A stretch of DNA of 64,000 bases from Liolophura sinensis (GCF_032854445.1 NC_088306.1:18695764-18759763), one strand, 5' to 3'; shown: positions 22,187 through 34,639, numbered from the stretch's first letter. Numbers and translations: made by a program. The notes: generated from the letters alone by a model not told the origin.

Positions 22187-25100
22187 TACGGGTATTGGGT
22201 ACACAGACATGTTTATATGGGTATTGGGTTCACAGACCTGTTTACATGGGTATTGGGTACACAGACCTGTTTATATGGGTATTGAATACTCAGACATGTT
22301 TATATGGGTATTGGATACTCAGACATGTTTATATGGGTATGTGATACTCAGACATGTTTATATGGGTATTGAATACTCAGACATGTGCATATGGGTATTG
22401 GATACTCAAACATGTTTATATGGGTATTGAATACTCAGACATGTTTATATGGGTATTGAATACTCAGACATGTTTATATGGGTATTGGATACTCAGACAT
22501 GTGCATATGGGTATTGGATACTCAGACATGTTTATATGGGTATTGGATACTCAGACATGTTTATATGGGTATTGGATACCCAGACATGTTCATATGAGTA
22601 TTGAATACTAAGACATGTTTATATGGGTATTGGATACTCTGACATGTTTATATGGGTATTGGATACTCAGACATGTTTATATGGGTATTGAATACTCAGA
22701 CATGTTTATATGGGCATGTGATACTTAGACATGTTTATATGGGTATAGAATACTCAGACATGTTTATATGGGTATGTGATACTCAGACATGTTTATATGG
22801 GTAGTGAATACTTAGACATGTGCATATGGGTATTGAATACTCAGACATGTTTATATGGGTATTGAATACTCAGACATGTTTATATGGGTATTGAATACTC
22901 AGACATGTTTATATGGGTATTGAATACTCAGACATGTTTATATGGGTATTGGATACTCAGACATGTTTATATGGGTATTGGATACTCAGACATGTTTATA
23001 TGGGTATTGAATACTCAGACATGTTTATATGGGTATTGGATACTCAGACATGTTTATATGGGTGTTGGATACTTATACATGTTTATATGGGTATTGGATA
23101 CTCAGACATGTTTATATGGGTATTGGATACTCAGACATGTTTATATGGGTAATGGATACTCAGACATGTTTATATGTGTATTGAATACTCACACATGTTT
23201 ATATGGGTATTGGATACTCAGACATGTTTATATGGGTATTGAATACTCAGACATGTTTATATGGGTATTGGATACTCAAACATGTTTATATGGGTATTGA
23301 ATACTCAGACATGTTTATATGGGTATTGAATACTCAGACATGTTTATATGGGTATTGGATACTCAGACATGTTTATATAGGTATTGGATACTCAGACATG
23401 TTTATATGGGTATTGGATACTCAAACATGTTTATATGGGTATTGGATACTCAAACATGTTTATATGGGTATTGAATACTCAGACATGTTTATATAGGTAT
23501 TGGATACTCAGACATGTTTATATGGGTATTGAATACTCAGACATGTTTATATGGGTATTGGATACTCAAACATGTTTATATGGATATTGGATACTCAAAC
23601 ATGTTTATATGGGTATTGGATACTCAAACATGTTTATATGGGTATTGGATACTCAAACATGTTTTTATGGGTATTGGATACTCAGACATGTTTATATAGA
23701 TATTGGATACTCAAACATGTTTATATGGGTATTGGATACTCAGACATGTTTATATGGGTATGTGAAACCCAGACATGTTCATATGGGTATTGAATACTCA
23801 GAGATGTTCATATGGGTATTGGATACTCAAACATGTTTATATGGGTATTGGATACTCAAACATGTTTAATATGGGTATTGGATATTCAAACATGTTTATA
23901 TGGGTATTGGATACTCAAACATGTTTATATGGGTATGTGATACCCAGACATGTTCATATGGGTATTGGATACTCAGACATGTTTATATGGGTATTGGATA
24001 CTCAGACATGTTTATATGGGTATTGAATACTCAGACATGTTTATATGGGTATTGGATACTCAGACATGTTTATATGGGTATTGAATACTCAGACATGTTT
24101 ATATGGGTATTGGATACTCAGACATGTTTATATGGGTATTGAATACTCAGACATGTTTATATGGGTATTGAATACTCAGACATGTTTATATGGGTATTGA
24201 ATACTCAGACATGTGCATATGGGTATTGGATACTCAGACATGTTTATATGGGTATTGGATACTCAGACATGTTTATATGGGTATTGAATACTCAGACATG
24301 TGCATATGGGTATTGAATACTCAGACATGTGCATATGGGTATTGGATACTCAGACATGTTTATATGGGTATTGAATACTCAGACATGTGCATATGGGTAT
24401 TGAATACTCAGACATGTGCATATGGGTATTGAATACTCAGACATGTTTATATGGGTATTGAATACTCAGATCTGCATATGGGTATTGGATACTCAGACAT
24501 GTTTATATGGGTATTGGATACTCAGACATGTTTATATGGGTATTGAATACTCAGACATGTTTATATGGGTATTGGATACTCAGACATGTTTATATGGGTA
24601 TTGAATACTCAGACATGTTTATATGGGTATTGAATACTCAGACATGTGCATATGGGTATTGAATACTCAGACATGTGCATATGGGTATTGAATACTCAGA
24701 CATGTGCATATGGGTATTGGATACTCAGACATGTTTATGTGGGTATTGAATACTCAGACATGTTTATATGAGTATTGGATACTCAGACATGTTTATATGG
24801 GTATTGAATACTCAGACATGTTTATATGGGTATTGGATACTCAGACATGTTTATATGGGTATTGGATACTCAGACATGTTTATATGGGTATTGGATACTC
24901 AAACATGTGCATATGGGTATTGGATACTCAGACATGTTTATATGGGTATGTGATACTCAGACATGTTTATATGGGTATTGGGTACTCAGACATGTTTATA
25001 TGGAAATTGGTTACCCGGAACTGTTTATATTGGTACTGGATACTCAGACATGTTTATATGGGTATTGGGAGCCCGGACCTGTTTATATGGGTATTGAGTA

Positions 25101-26335
25101 CCCAGAACTGATTGTGTTGGTATTGGGTACTCAGACCTGGTTATATGGGTATCGGGTACCCAGAACTGTTTACATGGGTATTGGGTACCCAGACCTGTTT
25201 ATATGGGTATTGGGAGCCCGGATCTGTTTATATGGGTATTGAGGAACCAGAACTGATTGTGTGGGTATTGGGTGCTCAGACCTGTTTATATGGGTATTGG
25301 GAACCCGGATCTGTTTGTATGGGTATTGGATACCCAGAACTGTTTATATTGGTATTGGGGGCTGAGAACTGTTTATATGGGTTTTGGGAATCCGGATCTG
25401 TTTATATGGGTATTGAGTACCCAGAACTGAATGTGTGGGTATTGGGTACCCAGATCTGTTTATATGGGCATGGGGTACCCAGAACTGTTTATATGGGTAT
25501 TGGATACTCAGACATGTTTATATGGGTATTGGATACTCAGACATGTTTATATGGGTATTGGATACTCAAACATGTTTATATGGGTATTGAATACTCAGAC
25601 ATGTTTATATGGGTATTGGGCCTGTATAAGGACTGTATGTATAAGTACATATGGGTACTGAGTATCTAGACATGTTAATATAGGTATTGGGTGCTCAGAA
25701 CTGTTTATATGGGTACTGAGTACCCAGAACTGTTTATATAAGTAGTGGGAACCCGGATCTGTTTATATGGGTATTGGGTATCCAGATCTATTTGTATGGG
25801 TATTGAGTACCCAGAACTGTTTATATGGGTATTGGGTACTCAGATCTGTTTATATGGATATTGAGTACTTGGGTCTGTTTATATGGGTATTGAGTACCCA
25901 GAATTGTTTATATAAGTATTGGGAACCCGGATCTATTTATATGGGTTATTGGGTACCCGGATCTGTTTATATGGGTATTTAGTACCCAGAACTGTTTATA
26001 TGGGTATTGGGTACTCAGACCTGTTTATATGGATATTGGGTATTCAGAACTGATTATATGGATATTGGATACTCAGACATGTTTATATGGGTATTGGGTA
26101 CCCGGATCTGTTTATATGGGTATTGAGTACCCAGAACTGTTTATATGGGTATTGGGTACTCAGACCTGTTTATATGGGTATTGGGTACTCAGACCTGTTT
26201 ATATGGGTATTGGGTATTGAGTACCCAGAACTGATTACATGGATATTGGATACTCAGACATGTTTATATGGGTATTGGGTGCTCAGATCTATTTATATGG
26301 GTATTGGGTGCTCATATCTATTTATATGGGTATTG
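22187..26335 (+). repeat. 29-bp minisatellite, about 143 copies (4.1 kb)
   Basis: Unit core acatgtttatatgggtatt plus ggatactcag. Two unit classes: A (ggatactcag or gaatactcag, then acatg), filling 22260-25000 and 25490-25615; and B (gtacccag or aacccgg, then aactg or atctg), filling 25000-25490 and 25660-26335. Within A, g/a at one position and tt/gc at another (gcatatggg) alternate. The unit has no stop in any forward frame, so three units (87 bases) make a 29-residue repeat in each frame. Breaks come from rare indels (near 23867 and 24471). A coding role is unlikely but not excluded. Confidence 0.97.
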
Positions 26336-26339
26336 ATTC

Positions 26340-26640
26340 CAGTTGGATAACTACTGTTCGATACGTCACGATGTAGTAAGAGAAACGTTTGTAGGGGTGA
26401 TCCCCCTTGGTAAGACCCTCTTCTGTACACTCTGAAGGGATCGATTTCTGGTACGATCAGCACTTTTTTTTGCCACTGTGTTGTTTTCACGAAATTATGA
26501 TGTTTATTCTGTTTTTTTTTGTGATTTTCTACCTCTCAGTCAGAATAAGGAACGACATCGGTGCGCGTATGTAAGTATGAAACAACAACCGATGTTTTCA
26601 GCGTTAAGTTTTGTGTGCACGAAATCCAATAACGAAAACT
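26340..26640. other. Intergenic, nothing recognised
   Basis: Short T-rich runs; no gene. Confidence 0.3.
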
Positions 26641-26650
26641 GGTCGTTTGT

Positions 26651-26982
26651 TAGCCCCGAAAGACTCCAACTCCTTTTCTTATATACTGGCCTAGCGTCGA
26701 TAGAGTCTCGACGCTAACATTGTTAATTTCGTACTCAACGAAGGCCCAGGCCGATTTTCGGAGCCTTCATGGCTATAATAAAACTATTCTAAACCGAGTA
26801 GGGACGTATGGTTGCGGTGCGGAAAACAGGTCTCTAAGTTGGTGTCTTACTTGCGCGAGACTTGTTCAGTAACAAAGACAATCTGCCTGGACCTTCGTTA
26901 AGTACAAAATTAACATTGTATGCGTCGAAACTCAACGACGCTAGGGAAATATAAGAAAAAGAGTTGGAGTCTTTCGGGGATA
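26651..26982. mobile_element. 332-bp Mutator-like foldback element
   Basis: Long terminal inverted repeats starting TA(G/T)CCCCGAAAGACTCC and extending over about 110 bases (ttttcttatat, cctagcgtcg, tgttaatttcgtact, caacgaagg). Flanked by the 9-base direct repeat GTCGTTTGT at 26642-26650 and 26983-26991. Long arms with a 9-base duplication are the Mutator (MULE) pattern. No transposase. Confidence 0.88.
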
Positions 26983-27090
26983 GTCGTTTGTTAGCCAAAT
27001 AAATTAGAACTTTTTTATGCTAACGATATAACATTTGCATAAAACGTTTAGCCTAATCAATTAGACTAGCCTTCATTTAAATCAGCATTT

Positions 27091-27375
27091 CGTATATGCA
27101 AGTCCGCATTCCATATATGCAAGTCTGCTGTCCATATTATATCCATTTCATATTGGCATTCAGCATATGCACAAGTCTGCATTCCATATGCATTAGAATG
27201 TTTTTCATTTCACATGTCTGCATACTTTGTATAGTAATCTGCGTTCCATATATAGAAATATGCATTCCATCTATACAAGTTTGCATTCCTTATATACAAG
27301 TTTGCATTCCATGTTTATGTGTTTGCATTAAACAGGACTGCATAATCTTTTAAATTTGCACTCCACATATATACA
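27091..27375. repeat. Degenerate minisatellite of about 21 bp
   Basis: Variants of tatatacaagtttgcattcc, about 13 copies, many with indels. Confidence 0.75.
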
Positions 27376-27577
27376 AAACAGATTGCATTTATATGTTGTG
27401 TTTATTGACTGTTTCTTAATTTTTTATTTTATTTTACTGTTTAGGTCCTTGAAGAAAAATAGCCAAATCTGAGTGTTTGGGTGACAGATTTATGCAGGTC
27501 AGTCACCTTTGAATACGATGAAGAAATCCATTCCGAGAAAGCAAACCTAAATGGAGTTATGATGATAGAGTGAAGCA

Positions 27578-28290
27578 ATGGATAGACATTTGAAGAGGTG
27601 TCATTCTTTTTTCATAAACTTGTAAGTTTAATTGTTTAGTGTGGGAACTGTGGAAAGGCTTTAATGTTTGTGTAATTTCACTTATATTTATAGATTCACT
27701 ATTGTTTATGTTCAGTGTGTTTTTTATTGTTCAAAATTTAAACACGTCTTCCAGTGTCTAGTATATTGCAGAATGTCATAGATATCTGAACTTCATTCAT
27801 GCTTCCGTCATCACCTTATATCAATATACATTTTTGGAAATACTTTATTTTTTCATTCAAATTCCAAAATTAACTGCCTTGAAAGGAAGGGAGCTGGCAC
27901 TTCTCAGATTTCTCCACCCTATGAAACTCTCACTAGTACTACCTATCCAAAATGCTTTCACCAAATAAAGATTTCTGGGAGTGAGGCATAACTCATAGAG
28001 CGAGTTAGTTTTGTGACTCCCAATCACATGGCACTCAGGGTATCGCTGTGAGTTCAGTCCCGGTCATGGACAAGCGATTTCTACATTCTCATCTTATAGT
28101 TCATATTTGTAGAACAGTTGTGATAATAAATGATCGTTGACACTTTTGTGGCTATATATGGCTTTACCCTCCTGTTCGCTTAGACCACTTGAATGGCCTA
28201 ATGGTTAGAGCGCCCGCCTCAAAGTCGGGAGACCCGGGATAAAACCCGGGTTGGGTCATACCAAAGACTTTATAAGTGGTACTTGCTGCT
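27578..28290 (+). repeat. Segment duplicated at 63295-64000
   Basis: 713 bases matching 63295-64000 with five substitutions and two small deletions by direct comparison. The last 100 bases are the start of SINE-B; the first 600 are unique sequence with no gene I recognise. Confidence 0.95.
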
Positions 28291-28520
28291 GCCTCGCTTT
28301 GTGCTCAGCACTGAGAGGTTAATGCAAGGAAATGGTGCCAGAATTATGTGACTGGGTGGGGTGTCATGTCTGGTGTCTTCGGCATGATACTTCAGTGATG
28401 GCAGCACTTTGGCGGCATGGAGCCCTGCCACAATAAGACACAGTATATGTACAAACACCTAATGACTCCTCCTCGTCATATGGCTAAAAAAATTGTTAAG
28501 TATGACGATAAACCCCAAGC
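28186..28520 (+). repeat. SINE-B variant, near full length
   Basis: tRNA-like head ggcctaatggttagagcgcc with paired ccgcctc...gtcggg, then B-box-like gataaaaccc, a body with gtgactgggtggggtgtcat, and the end gataaaccccaagcattc. Confidence 0.88.
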
Positions 28521-28694
28521 ATTCATTCAGTCATTCTTTCCTTCCTCTCCACTTGAGACCAATTTTCTTTCTTCCCCAATATGACATGTTTACCTATATG
28601 TGACACATTTGGATGTTTGCCAGTAATTTGCCAAAGATTTATGGTTTAACCCAGGCACTCCAGTTTCCTCCACCTATAAAAATTGCATGCTAAG

Positions 28695-28892
28695 CCATCA
28701 TATTAGTGTCCAGCTCATGCTGGCTTCCTGTTCTTTTGTAAATGGGTAGGTGTAGCAGCAAACCTGCAGATGGTTGTGGGTTTCTTTTGCACAGGTTTCC
28801 TCCCATCGTAATGTTGGTCACTTTCGTATAAGTAAAATATTCTTGAGTACGGAGTAAAGCAGTATTCAAATAAAATAAATAAATAAATATAA
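28695..28892 (+). repeat. SINE-A copy, 3' two thirds
   Basis: gtccagctcatgctggcttc, gcagatggttgtgggttt, cataatgttggt variant and (aaat)n tail. Confidence 0.82.
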
Positions 28893-28989
28893 GGAAAACA
28901 TTCTGGAGATTTGCAAGATTAAAGGACAATGATTTTCCTAGCATTTTGAAGGACTGGAATTTCAGTTTTAAATATTAACTCTATATTGT

Positions 28990-29074
28990 GTTGGCTGAGT
29001 GGAAGATCATCCACCTCATGGGCAGGATATTCTTGACTACTGCATAAAACACTAATCAAATAAATAAATAAATC
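28990..29074 (+). repeat. SINE-A copy with large internal deletion
   Basis: A head scrap (ttggctgagtgg) joins directly to gatattcttgactactgca and the tail. Confidence 0.6.
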
Positions 29075-29545
29075 ATGGTCAGGAGGTCAGAGGTTTAATC
29101 CCAAGTCTGCTTATACCCAAGACGATTACAATCAACAATCTTTGCATTACAAATCTTGCTGTCTGACTGCAGCTTAACTTCATTAGACTGGGATAATGGG
29201 TTCATAATATATGTCGAAAATTCAAACACAGCTAAAGTTAAAATGTTTTGCTCTAGTAATTTCAAAATTTGCACACTGATGCTTCACTGCAAAACATTGT
29301 ACCAACCATAGTTTGAATTCTTTCCTGTTCTGAGTTTGGCTTTTAAAGCACTTGCGATTATAACTTAAGCCTTACTTTCCTTGATAAATACGAGCATAGT
29401 TCTTACTTTGCCATGTGGTTGTATACTCCAAGCCAATGCTGCAAATTACATTGTATGAACAGGGCTGCGTTTTAACATTGGTTACCCTTGATCACGATCA
29501 TGTCCTTTTTATAACATGTCAGTGTTGCTACTTGAGCAACTGGAA

Positions 29546-29760
29546 ATAAGGTCTCTCACCAATGCGACCACTGTGAGTTCAAGTCCAGCTTATGCTGGCT
29601 TCCTCTCCGGCCGTAAGTGGGAAGGTCTGACAGCAACCTGCAGATGGTCGTGGGTTTCCCCCGGGCTGTGCCCGGTTTCCACCCACCATAATGCTGCGTC
29701 GTCGTATAAGTGAAAAAATCTTGAGTACGGCGTAGAACACCAATCAAATAAATAAATAGA
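29546..29760 (+). repeat. SINE-A copy, nearly full
   Basis: From ctctcaccaatgcgaccac through the cggcgtagaacaccaatcaa end and tail; well conserved. Confidence 0.88.
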
Positions 29761-30887
29761 ATGAAACCGCAGACAAATACTGAGTTTCCCCTAAAGTTTG
29801 GTGTGTCTAAATTAACTTACACAAGCACGTAAAGGCCTTAAAATGATACTTTTTGTACCAACATTCAAGTTATTCTGATCAGAAATTAAACTAACTTTAC
29901 GAAAAACTCCTAAGTGGCTCTTGCAAGGTTGATGAATCAGTTAGAATCTAGCAGAATGTTCCACTTCAGAAAAGTTAAACATCAGGTGAAAAATAGTAGT
30001 GAGATTAATTTTTTATACATTCACCTTTGGATACTGAGAATTATTAAACGCGCATGATTGCCTTGCCTTGTCTCACGTTTACACCTACATGTAGTTTTTT
30101 AAGTGTTTGAGTATAAAATGCCCTTTGAAGTCCCCCAGTGCATGCAAAATGACCAGTTTGGCAAAGGTTGTCGGTGTGTTCTGGCGACTTAGTGTACTCC
30201 AATTTGACACCCTCTTTGAAATTTCTGACAAACCGTGTAATCATTCACCCGTAAACCCCGCCATGGTCCTCTTAGTGAAAAACCGCAGTTTCATTTATTA
30301 ACTGTTTTAATACTGTTCCTGTAATACGAAATACTGCATCTCAGTGTGAAGTTTGTTCAGAATATAGGACGGACGGGTATAAGCCAGTCTATCTGATAAC
30401 ATGCAAATCTCGCTCTAAAGCGTGATTGCACCTTACATCCATGAATGCCATGCCCAAACTTTGAGTGCAGCATTAATCAGCAGTGAAATAAATAATGATG
30501 GTATATAAAAAGAAAAAAGGTTGACATTGTGATATGTTGCAGATTCTTTCGCAATGGCTGTGACACGTGTCATGCCTGTAGCCCTGGTGGAAAATGGAGC
30601 AAATTTCCGTAGAAAGTAATTCAGGCCTAACCTCTGTAGTCTGTTCTTCATTGCAGCCTTCAACGTAGCGTTTTATGGGAATGCTAGCTATGTAGTGCGC
30701 GTGTATCGTAAGATAACAGTTATCTATCCAGCTTGGACCCGAGGCTCCGTTATGGAGGAAAGTGAGGTATCCCATTCAAGCTGGTGCCCTCGCTGCTCAA
30801 GTCTTCTCACAGACCACCAAATAACTGTCCCCATCAGGTCGCGCTAGGTTTTCAGATTGCCGATTATGCCAGATCATGATCAGTCGG
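29761..30887. other. Flank of the ankyrin/SOCS gene
   Basis: No exon could be shown. Upstream exons of the ankyrin gene are expected here or further left but were not identified. Confidence 0.3.
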
Positions 30888-31005
30888 AATAAAACTGAGG
30901 TAAATTGAGATGAGGCGGGATTTCACAGGTAATACATGTGGTCATTTGCCAAACACCACTCTCGTCACTGCCCTGGTGGTATTATTCGCTGTGTTAAGAG
31001 TCTTC
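30888..31005 (+). repeat. Dispersed repeat R1, copy 3
   Basis: ggaataaaactgaggtaaat, then gatttcacaggtaata and gtggtcatttgccaaacacc. Confidence 0.65.
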
Positions 31006-31089
31006 TACATTTTATCCACTATGAACCGATGAACTGTGCCTTGTTTAATTGTTGACCAATTTTTTACGCTTTCCCATTGACGGCTCCAG

Positions 31090-32018
31090 GGACTGTGTGG
31101 ACCTACTGATTAAGGCCAGGGTTCACCTCGAGTGTCGGGATATCTGGCAACGGACCCCGCTACTGAAGGCCGTTGTGAATCACCATTATACCATCGCCTC
31201 CATGTTAATGGTCGCGGGGGCAAGTGTCAACGCCGCGGACGATGATAAGAAGGTTCCGCTACACGTAGCCGCGAGCTACGGGAATTCTCGCGGCGTCAAC
31301 GAACTCCTGGAGTGTGGTGGGGATATCGACTTCCAGGATCTGAACGGCAGAACTGCTCTGTACTTTGCGGTACTTTCGGGTCACAATCACATCGTTACCA
31401 AGTTGATAAAACACGGTTGCAATGTGAACCTACGCCGACGAGAAGGGACAAATGCATTGTACCTGGCCGCAAGAAACAGAACTTGAACTGTGTCCGGCAG
31501 TTGTTAGAGGCCGGTGCTGATACAGTTCACGTAGACCCTAGGAATTATCAGAATAGGGACCGAATTGGTGAGGATAGCTATTCGCCAGCTAGGCTCTCAG
31601 GGAAAAACTCCACCGGACGCCTTTGAAATTCTGAACTTGACAATAACTGCCCACGGCCTGGTACCTGGACAGCAGCTAATGTCATCGGCGCTCACGCAGT
31701 ACAAGAAGCAGCCGAACGGAGACATGCGATTGGTCATTCACCGCCTGATTTTGGCAGGGGGTGTGGTTAAAGTGCCGGACTCTGGGAAATAACTCGCCGA
31801 CCATTGGCTACCAAGAACTGCAAGAGGCGGTGTCAAAGTGGCAAATGGAGCACGGGATTGGTAATCCGAAAGCTCCGTCCACTCTGAAGGACGTTTGCCG
31901 GAGGATTATCAGAAGCTCGATCATGCATTCCTGTTCGGCAGGCAATGTCCTCTGCGCGTGTGATCGCTTACACCTTCCAAGGGCATTAAAAGAAATCATT
32001 TTGTTGCAAAGACTATAA
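31090..32018 (+). pseudogene. Ankyrin-repeat / SOCS-box (ASB-like) gene, 3' exon, frameshifted
   Basis: ASB proteins are substrate adaptors of cullin-5 ubiquitin ligases: ankyrin repeats bind the target and the SOCS box binds elongin B/C. The exon starts after gacggctccag at 31089. Frame 2 gives about four ankyrin repeats (DIWQRTPLLKAV, KKVPLHVAASYGN, NGRTALYFAVLSGHNHIV, EGTNALYLAA). The frame then moves near 31478 to CVRQLLEAGAD, back near 31560, and again near 31787. The last frame ends with a SOCS box: STLKDVCRRIIRSS, then CDRLHLPRALKEIILLQ and TAA. The first two shifts compensate (one loss, one gain); the third is a gain. Upstream exons are not found. It could be a pseudogene or a poorly polished exon; three events favour decay. 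Confidence 0.82.
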
Positions 32019-32065
32019 TTTTACCTGTATAAATAAGTGTTTAGTGGAAAAGAATATGTTGATCA

Positions 32066-32087
32066 GGTATATATATATATATATATA
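32066..32087. repeat. Short (TA)n tract
   Basis: About ten TA dinucleotides, just 3' of the ankyrin/SOCS exon. Confidence 0.8.
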
Positions 32088-32389
32088 CTCTCCTATTTTG
32101 TGTTGAAGATTGTTATTTTTATATATTCAAAATTCTATGTGACTTTTACATTTACATAAATATGAATAGACTGTCCGTTTGTGAATCATGAAGTAGTGAT
32201 GTGCACATTGGTGAAATTTTGTGGATGTGTACCTTTATATGTAATCATTGATCTGTTAACAATGAAAGTATTCTTGCCGCCGTCGTACATCGTTCAATAT
32301 GGGGAATATGTGTTTTCGGTTATGTCTATTGTACTGCGTGTAACATAATATAGGCAATACTGGATGCTCGTTGCTATGTGGGAAAACAA

Positions 32390-32599
32390 AGTGGTTAGCA
32401 ATTCATCGCGGCGCACAGACCTAGTGACCTAGTTCAAATCACGGCCGTAGGTGGGACGGTTTGCAGCAACCAGTGAATGGTCTGGGTTTGCCCTTTGTTC
32501 GGTAGCCTCCCACCATAATGCTGGCCGCCGCCGTATAAGTGAAATATTCTTGAGTACGGTGTAAAATATCAATCAATCAAATGAATAAATAAATATGAG
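32390..32599 (+). repeat. SINE-A copy, diverged head
   Basis: cggccgtaggtgggacgg, tcccaccataatgctggccg, tgagtacggtgtaaaa and tail. Confidence 0.82.
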
Positions 32600-32764
32600 A
32601 AAACTCTACAGAAGAATTTTCTAAAAAATTAAGTAAAATTAATATATAGTGATGTTAATTGCAATATATCAGAGGTCATTAACGGGAATTAGAAGACAAC
32701 ATTTTCGACAAGCTGACAACAAAATGCTATGTTTGACTTCTAAGCACCAAAACGAAATTCTTCA

Positions 32765-32990
32765 CTGTATATTGCTTTTACCTAATTTTGCTTCAACCAT
32801 GGTTCTATAGGGGGCGTGTAGTTTGCTACTATTTAAGCATTTACACGAACAGTTAAAATAAAACTCGGGATGAGGTAAATTGATAGGAGGTGTTTCAACG
32901 GTTACGTGCGACAAGTTTGTCAACTATCATACTGTCGTCGCTACTCTGGTTTTTATTCTCTTTGCTGTACGTCTTTGATTATATCATATT
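32765..32990 (+). repeat. Dispersed repeat R1, copy 4
   Basis: ggggcgtgtagtttgctact, atttacacgaacagtta, gatgaggtaaattgat, then actgtcgtcgctactctgg and ctgtacgtctttgattat. Confidence 0.75.
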
Positions 32991-33006
32991 TTGTTGGTTT
33001 TGATGA

Positions 33007-33297
33007 AGTGAGTGAGTGAGTGCTTGGGGTTTAACGTCGTACTCAATTTTTCAGTCATAAGACGACGAAGGAATCTTTAGGGTGCATGTACGTGTAACGT
33101 GCCTCCTTGCAGCAGGACGGATTTCCACCGCTCTTTTATTTAGTGCTGCTTCACTGAGACGACTTACCGAAGGCAAGTAAGCGGCCCCGCCCGAGCCATT
33201 ATATTGATACGGGTCAACCAGTCGTTGCACTATCCCCTTCATGCTGAACGCCAAGCGAGGAAGTTACAACTTCCTCTTTTAAAGTCTTAGGTGACTC
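33007..33297 (-). repeat. SINE-B, 5'-truncated
   Basis: Same body as 21242-21607 but lacking the tRNA head. It ends at aaagtcttaggtgactc and is flanked by ggttttgatg on both sides (32997-33006 and 33298-33307). Confidence 0.9.
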
Positions 33298-33423
33298 GGT
33301 TTTGATGGATGTTTCAGAACTAATATAGGTAGTCGTAGTTGATGGCATATTTTAGGCCAGACACTGTGCCCCAGATTTCAGTCTTCAGCTGCAATATTAG
33401 ATGGTCAGATTTGTGTTGACCCA

Positions 33424-33637
33424 GGGGCCTCTCCCCAATGGGGTCGCTGCGAGTTCAAGTCCGGCTCAAGTTGGCTTCCTCTCCAGCTGTACGTGGAAAG
33501 GTCTTACAGCAACCTGCGAATGATCGTGGTTTTCCCCTGGGCTGTGCTCGATTTCCTCCCACCAGCCTGCTGGCCGCTTTCGTATGAATAAAATATTCTT
33601 GTGAATGGCGTAAAACACCAAGCAAATAAAGAAATAT
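33424..33637 (+). repeat. SINE-A copy
   Basis: ggggcctctccccaatggg, gagttcaagtccggctcaag, and aatggcgtaaaacaccaagc at the 3' end. Confidence 0.85.
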
Positions 33638-33639
33638 GT

Positions 33640-34530
33640 ACCAAAGCTTGGTAGCTCACTTATGGCTCTCTGGTTTCCTCGACCCATAAAACTAACAATC
33701 ACCATGTGAGGGGAAAAAACATTTTGGGTGTGGTTGAAAAGGGTATTCTAAGCTTAAGTCATCATATGGAATCCAAGATTCGTTCTAGTTTTTAAATTCT
33801 ACGAAAGATAGGGATGACAACTTGGCTTTGGCATATTCACTGTAAAACAGCTCACCATAAGATATAAATTTTACAGATTTAGTAAACTATTGTGAACCAT
33901 GCAAGGGTAACTCCGCCTATAATCGCAGCCACACCTGTCAACTCTCTTTTTAACGATTAAAGAATAAAGGAATATATGAATGGTTCGGTAGTACGCAATA
34001 TCCTGTGTAGGAAATAAACAAGGAAGGGAAATAAGCGTACTGAATAAGGTCATATTTAGCAAATCAGTATATGGGGTATAGTAAACCGCTCCGGTAATAA
34101 TAAACCCCATGGGTGTGGGAGAGAGAGAGAGAGACGTGGGGGAGGGGCTGGGTGGGGGGATAATCAGTTAAACATTTGGTCATTATACGTGGGACAGAAA
34201 TTAGTGTCCGAATGTCGAATAAATTGAGTATGGTTGCAATGTGGCAATGTGACTTGTGGAAAAAGTATGGGTATTCTAAATATGTCATGATGATCTATAA
34301 ATTTTTATTGGAATTAATTAAGGTGAAGTACGATTTCTCCATATATGATGCAACCACGAAGCAATAACGTCTCACTGTTTTACCTTATTGGAGGTGTGAA
34401 CAGGTCTGTTTATAGCTCTATTTAGTGAACTTTAATCCGACCCCCAGCCGTGACGATGTAAACACCATGTGCATGTACATGGGACAGCATGAGTCAATCC
34501 ACTTATAAGAATCATAATGAAAATAGTGCA
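33640..34530. other. Intergenic, nothing recognised
   Basis: A purine tract (gagagagagagaga, then g-rich) at 34112-34160 is the only notable feature. Confidence 0.3.
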
Positions 34531-34538
34531 CTCTAATG

Positions 34539-34611
34539 GGGGGGCTAGCTCACATGGTAGAGCGCTCGCTTTGCATGCGAGAGTTTCCGGGATCGATGCC
34601 CGGGCTTTCCA
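34539..34611 (+). tRNA. tRNA-Ala (TGC) or recent tRNA-Ala copy
   Basis: 73 bases folding as a cloverleaf: acceptor GGGGGGC with GCTTTCC (two or three G-U pairs) and discriminator A; D stem GCTC/GAGC; anticodon stem CTCGC/GCGAG with loop TTTGCAT, anticodon TGC (Ala); T stem CCGGG/CCCGG. The T loop is ATCGATG rather than TTCGAxx, one mismatch in the B box. A T12 run, a strong RNA polymerase III terminator, follows 5 bases after the end. No intron. The weak acceptor pairing and T-loop change leave open a tRNA pseudogene. Confidence 0.8.
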
Positions 34612-34614
34612 GTC

Positions 34615-34626
34615 TTTTTTTTTTTA
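34615..34626 (+). terminator. RNA polymerase III T-run terminator
   Basis: Twelve consecutive T residues directly after the tRNA-Ala-like gene. Confidence 0.7.
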
Positions 34627-34639
34627 TTTGAAAAAAAAA

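Noticed and set aside
22187-26335. Series of overlapping ORFs of 60-185 codons
   Set aside because: They are readings of a 29-bp tandem repeat in each frame. There is no signal of a gene start, splice site or known domain.
28186-28260. Functional tRNA gene
   Set aside because: The T arm is gataaaaccc with a broken B box, and it continues into a SINE body; it is the head of SINE-B.
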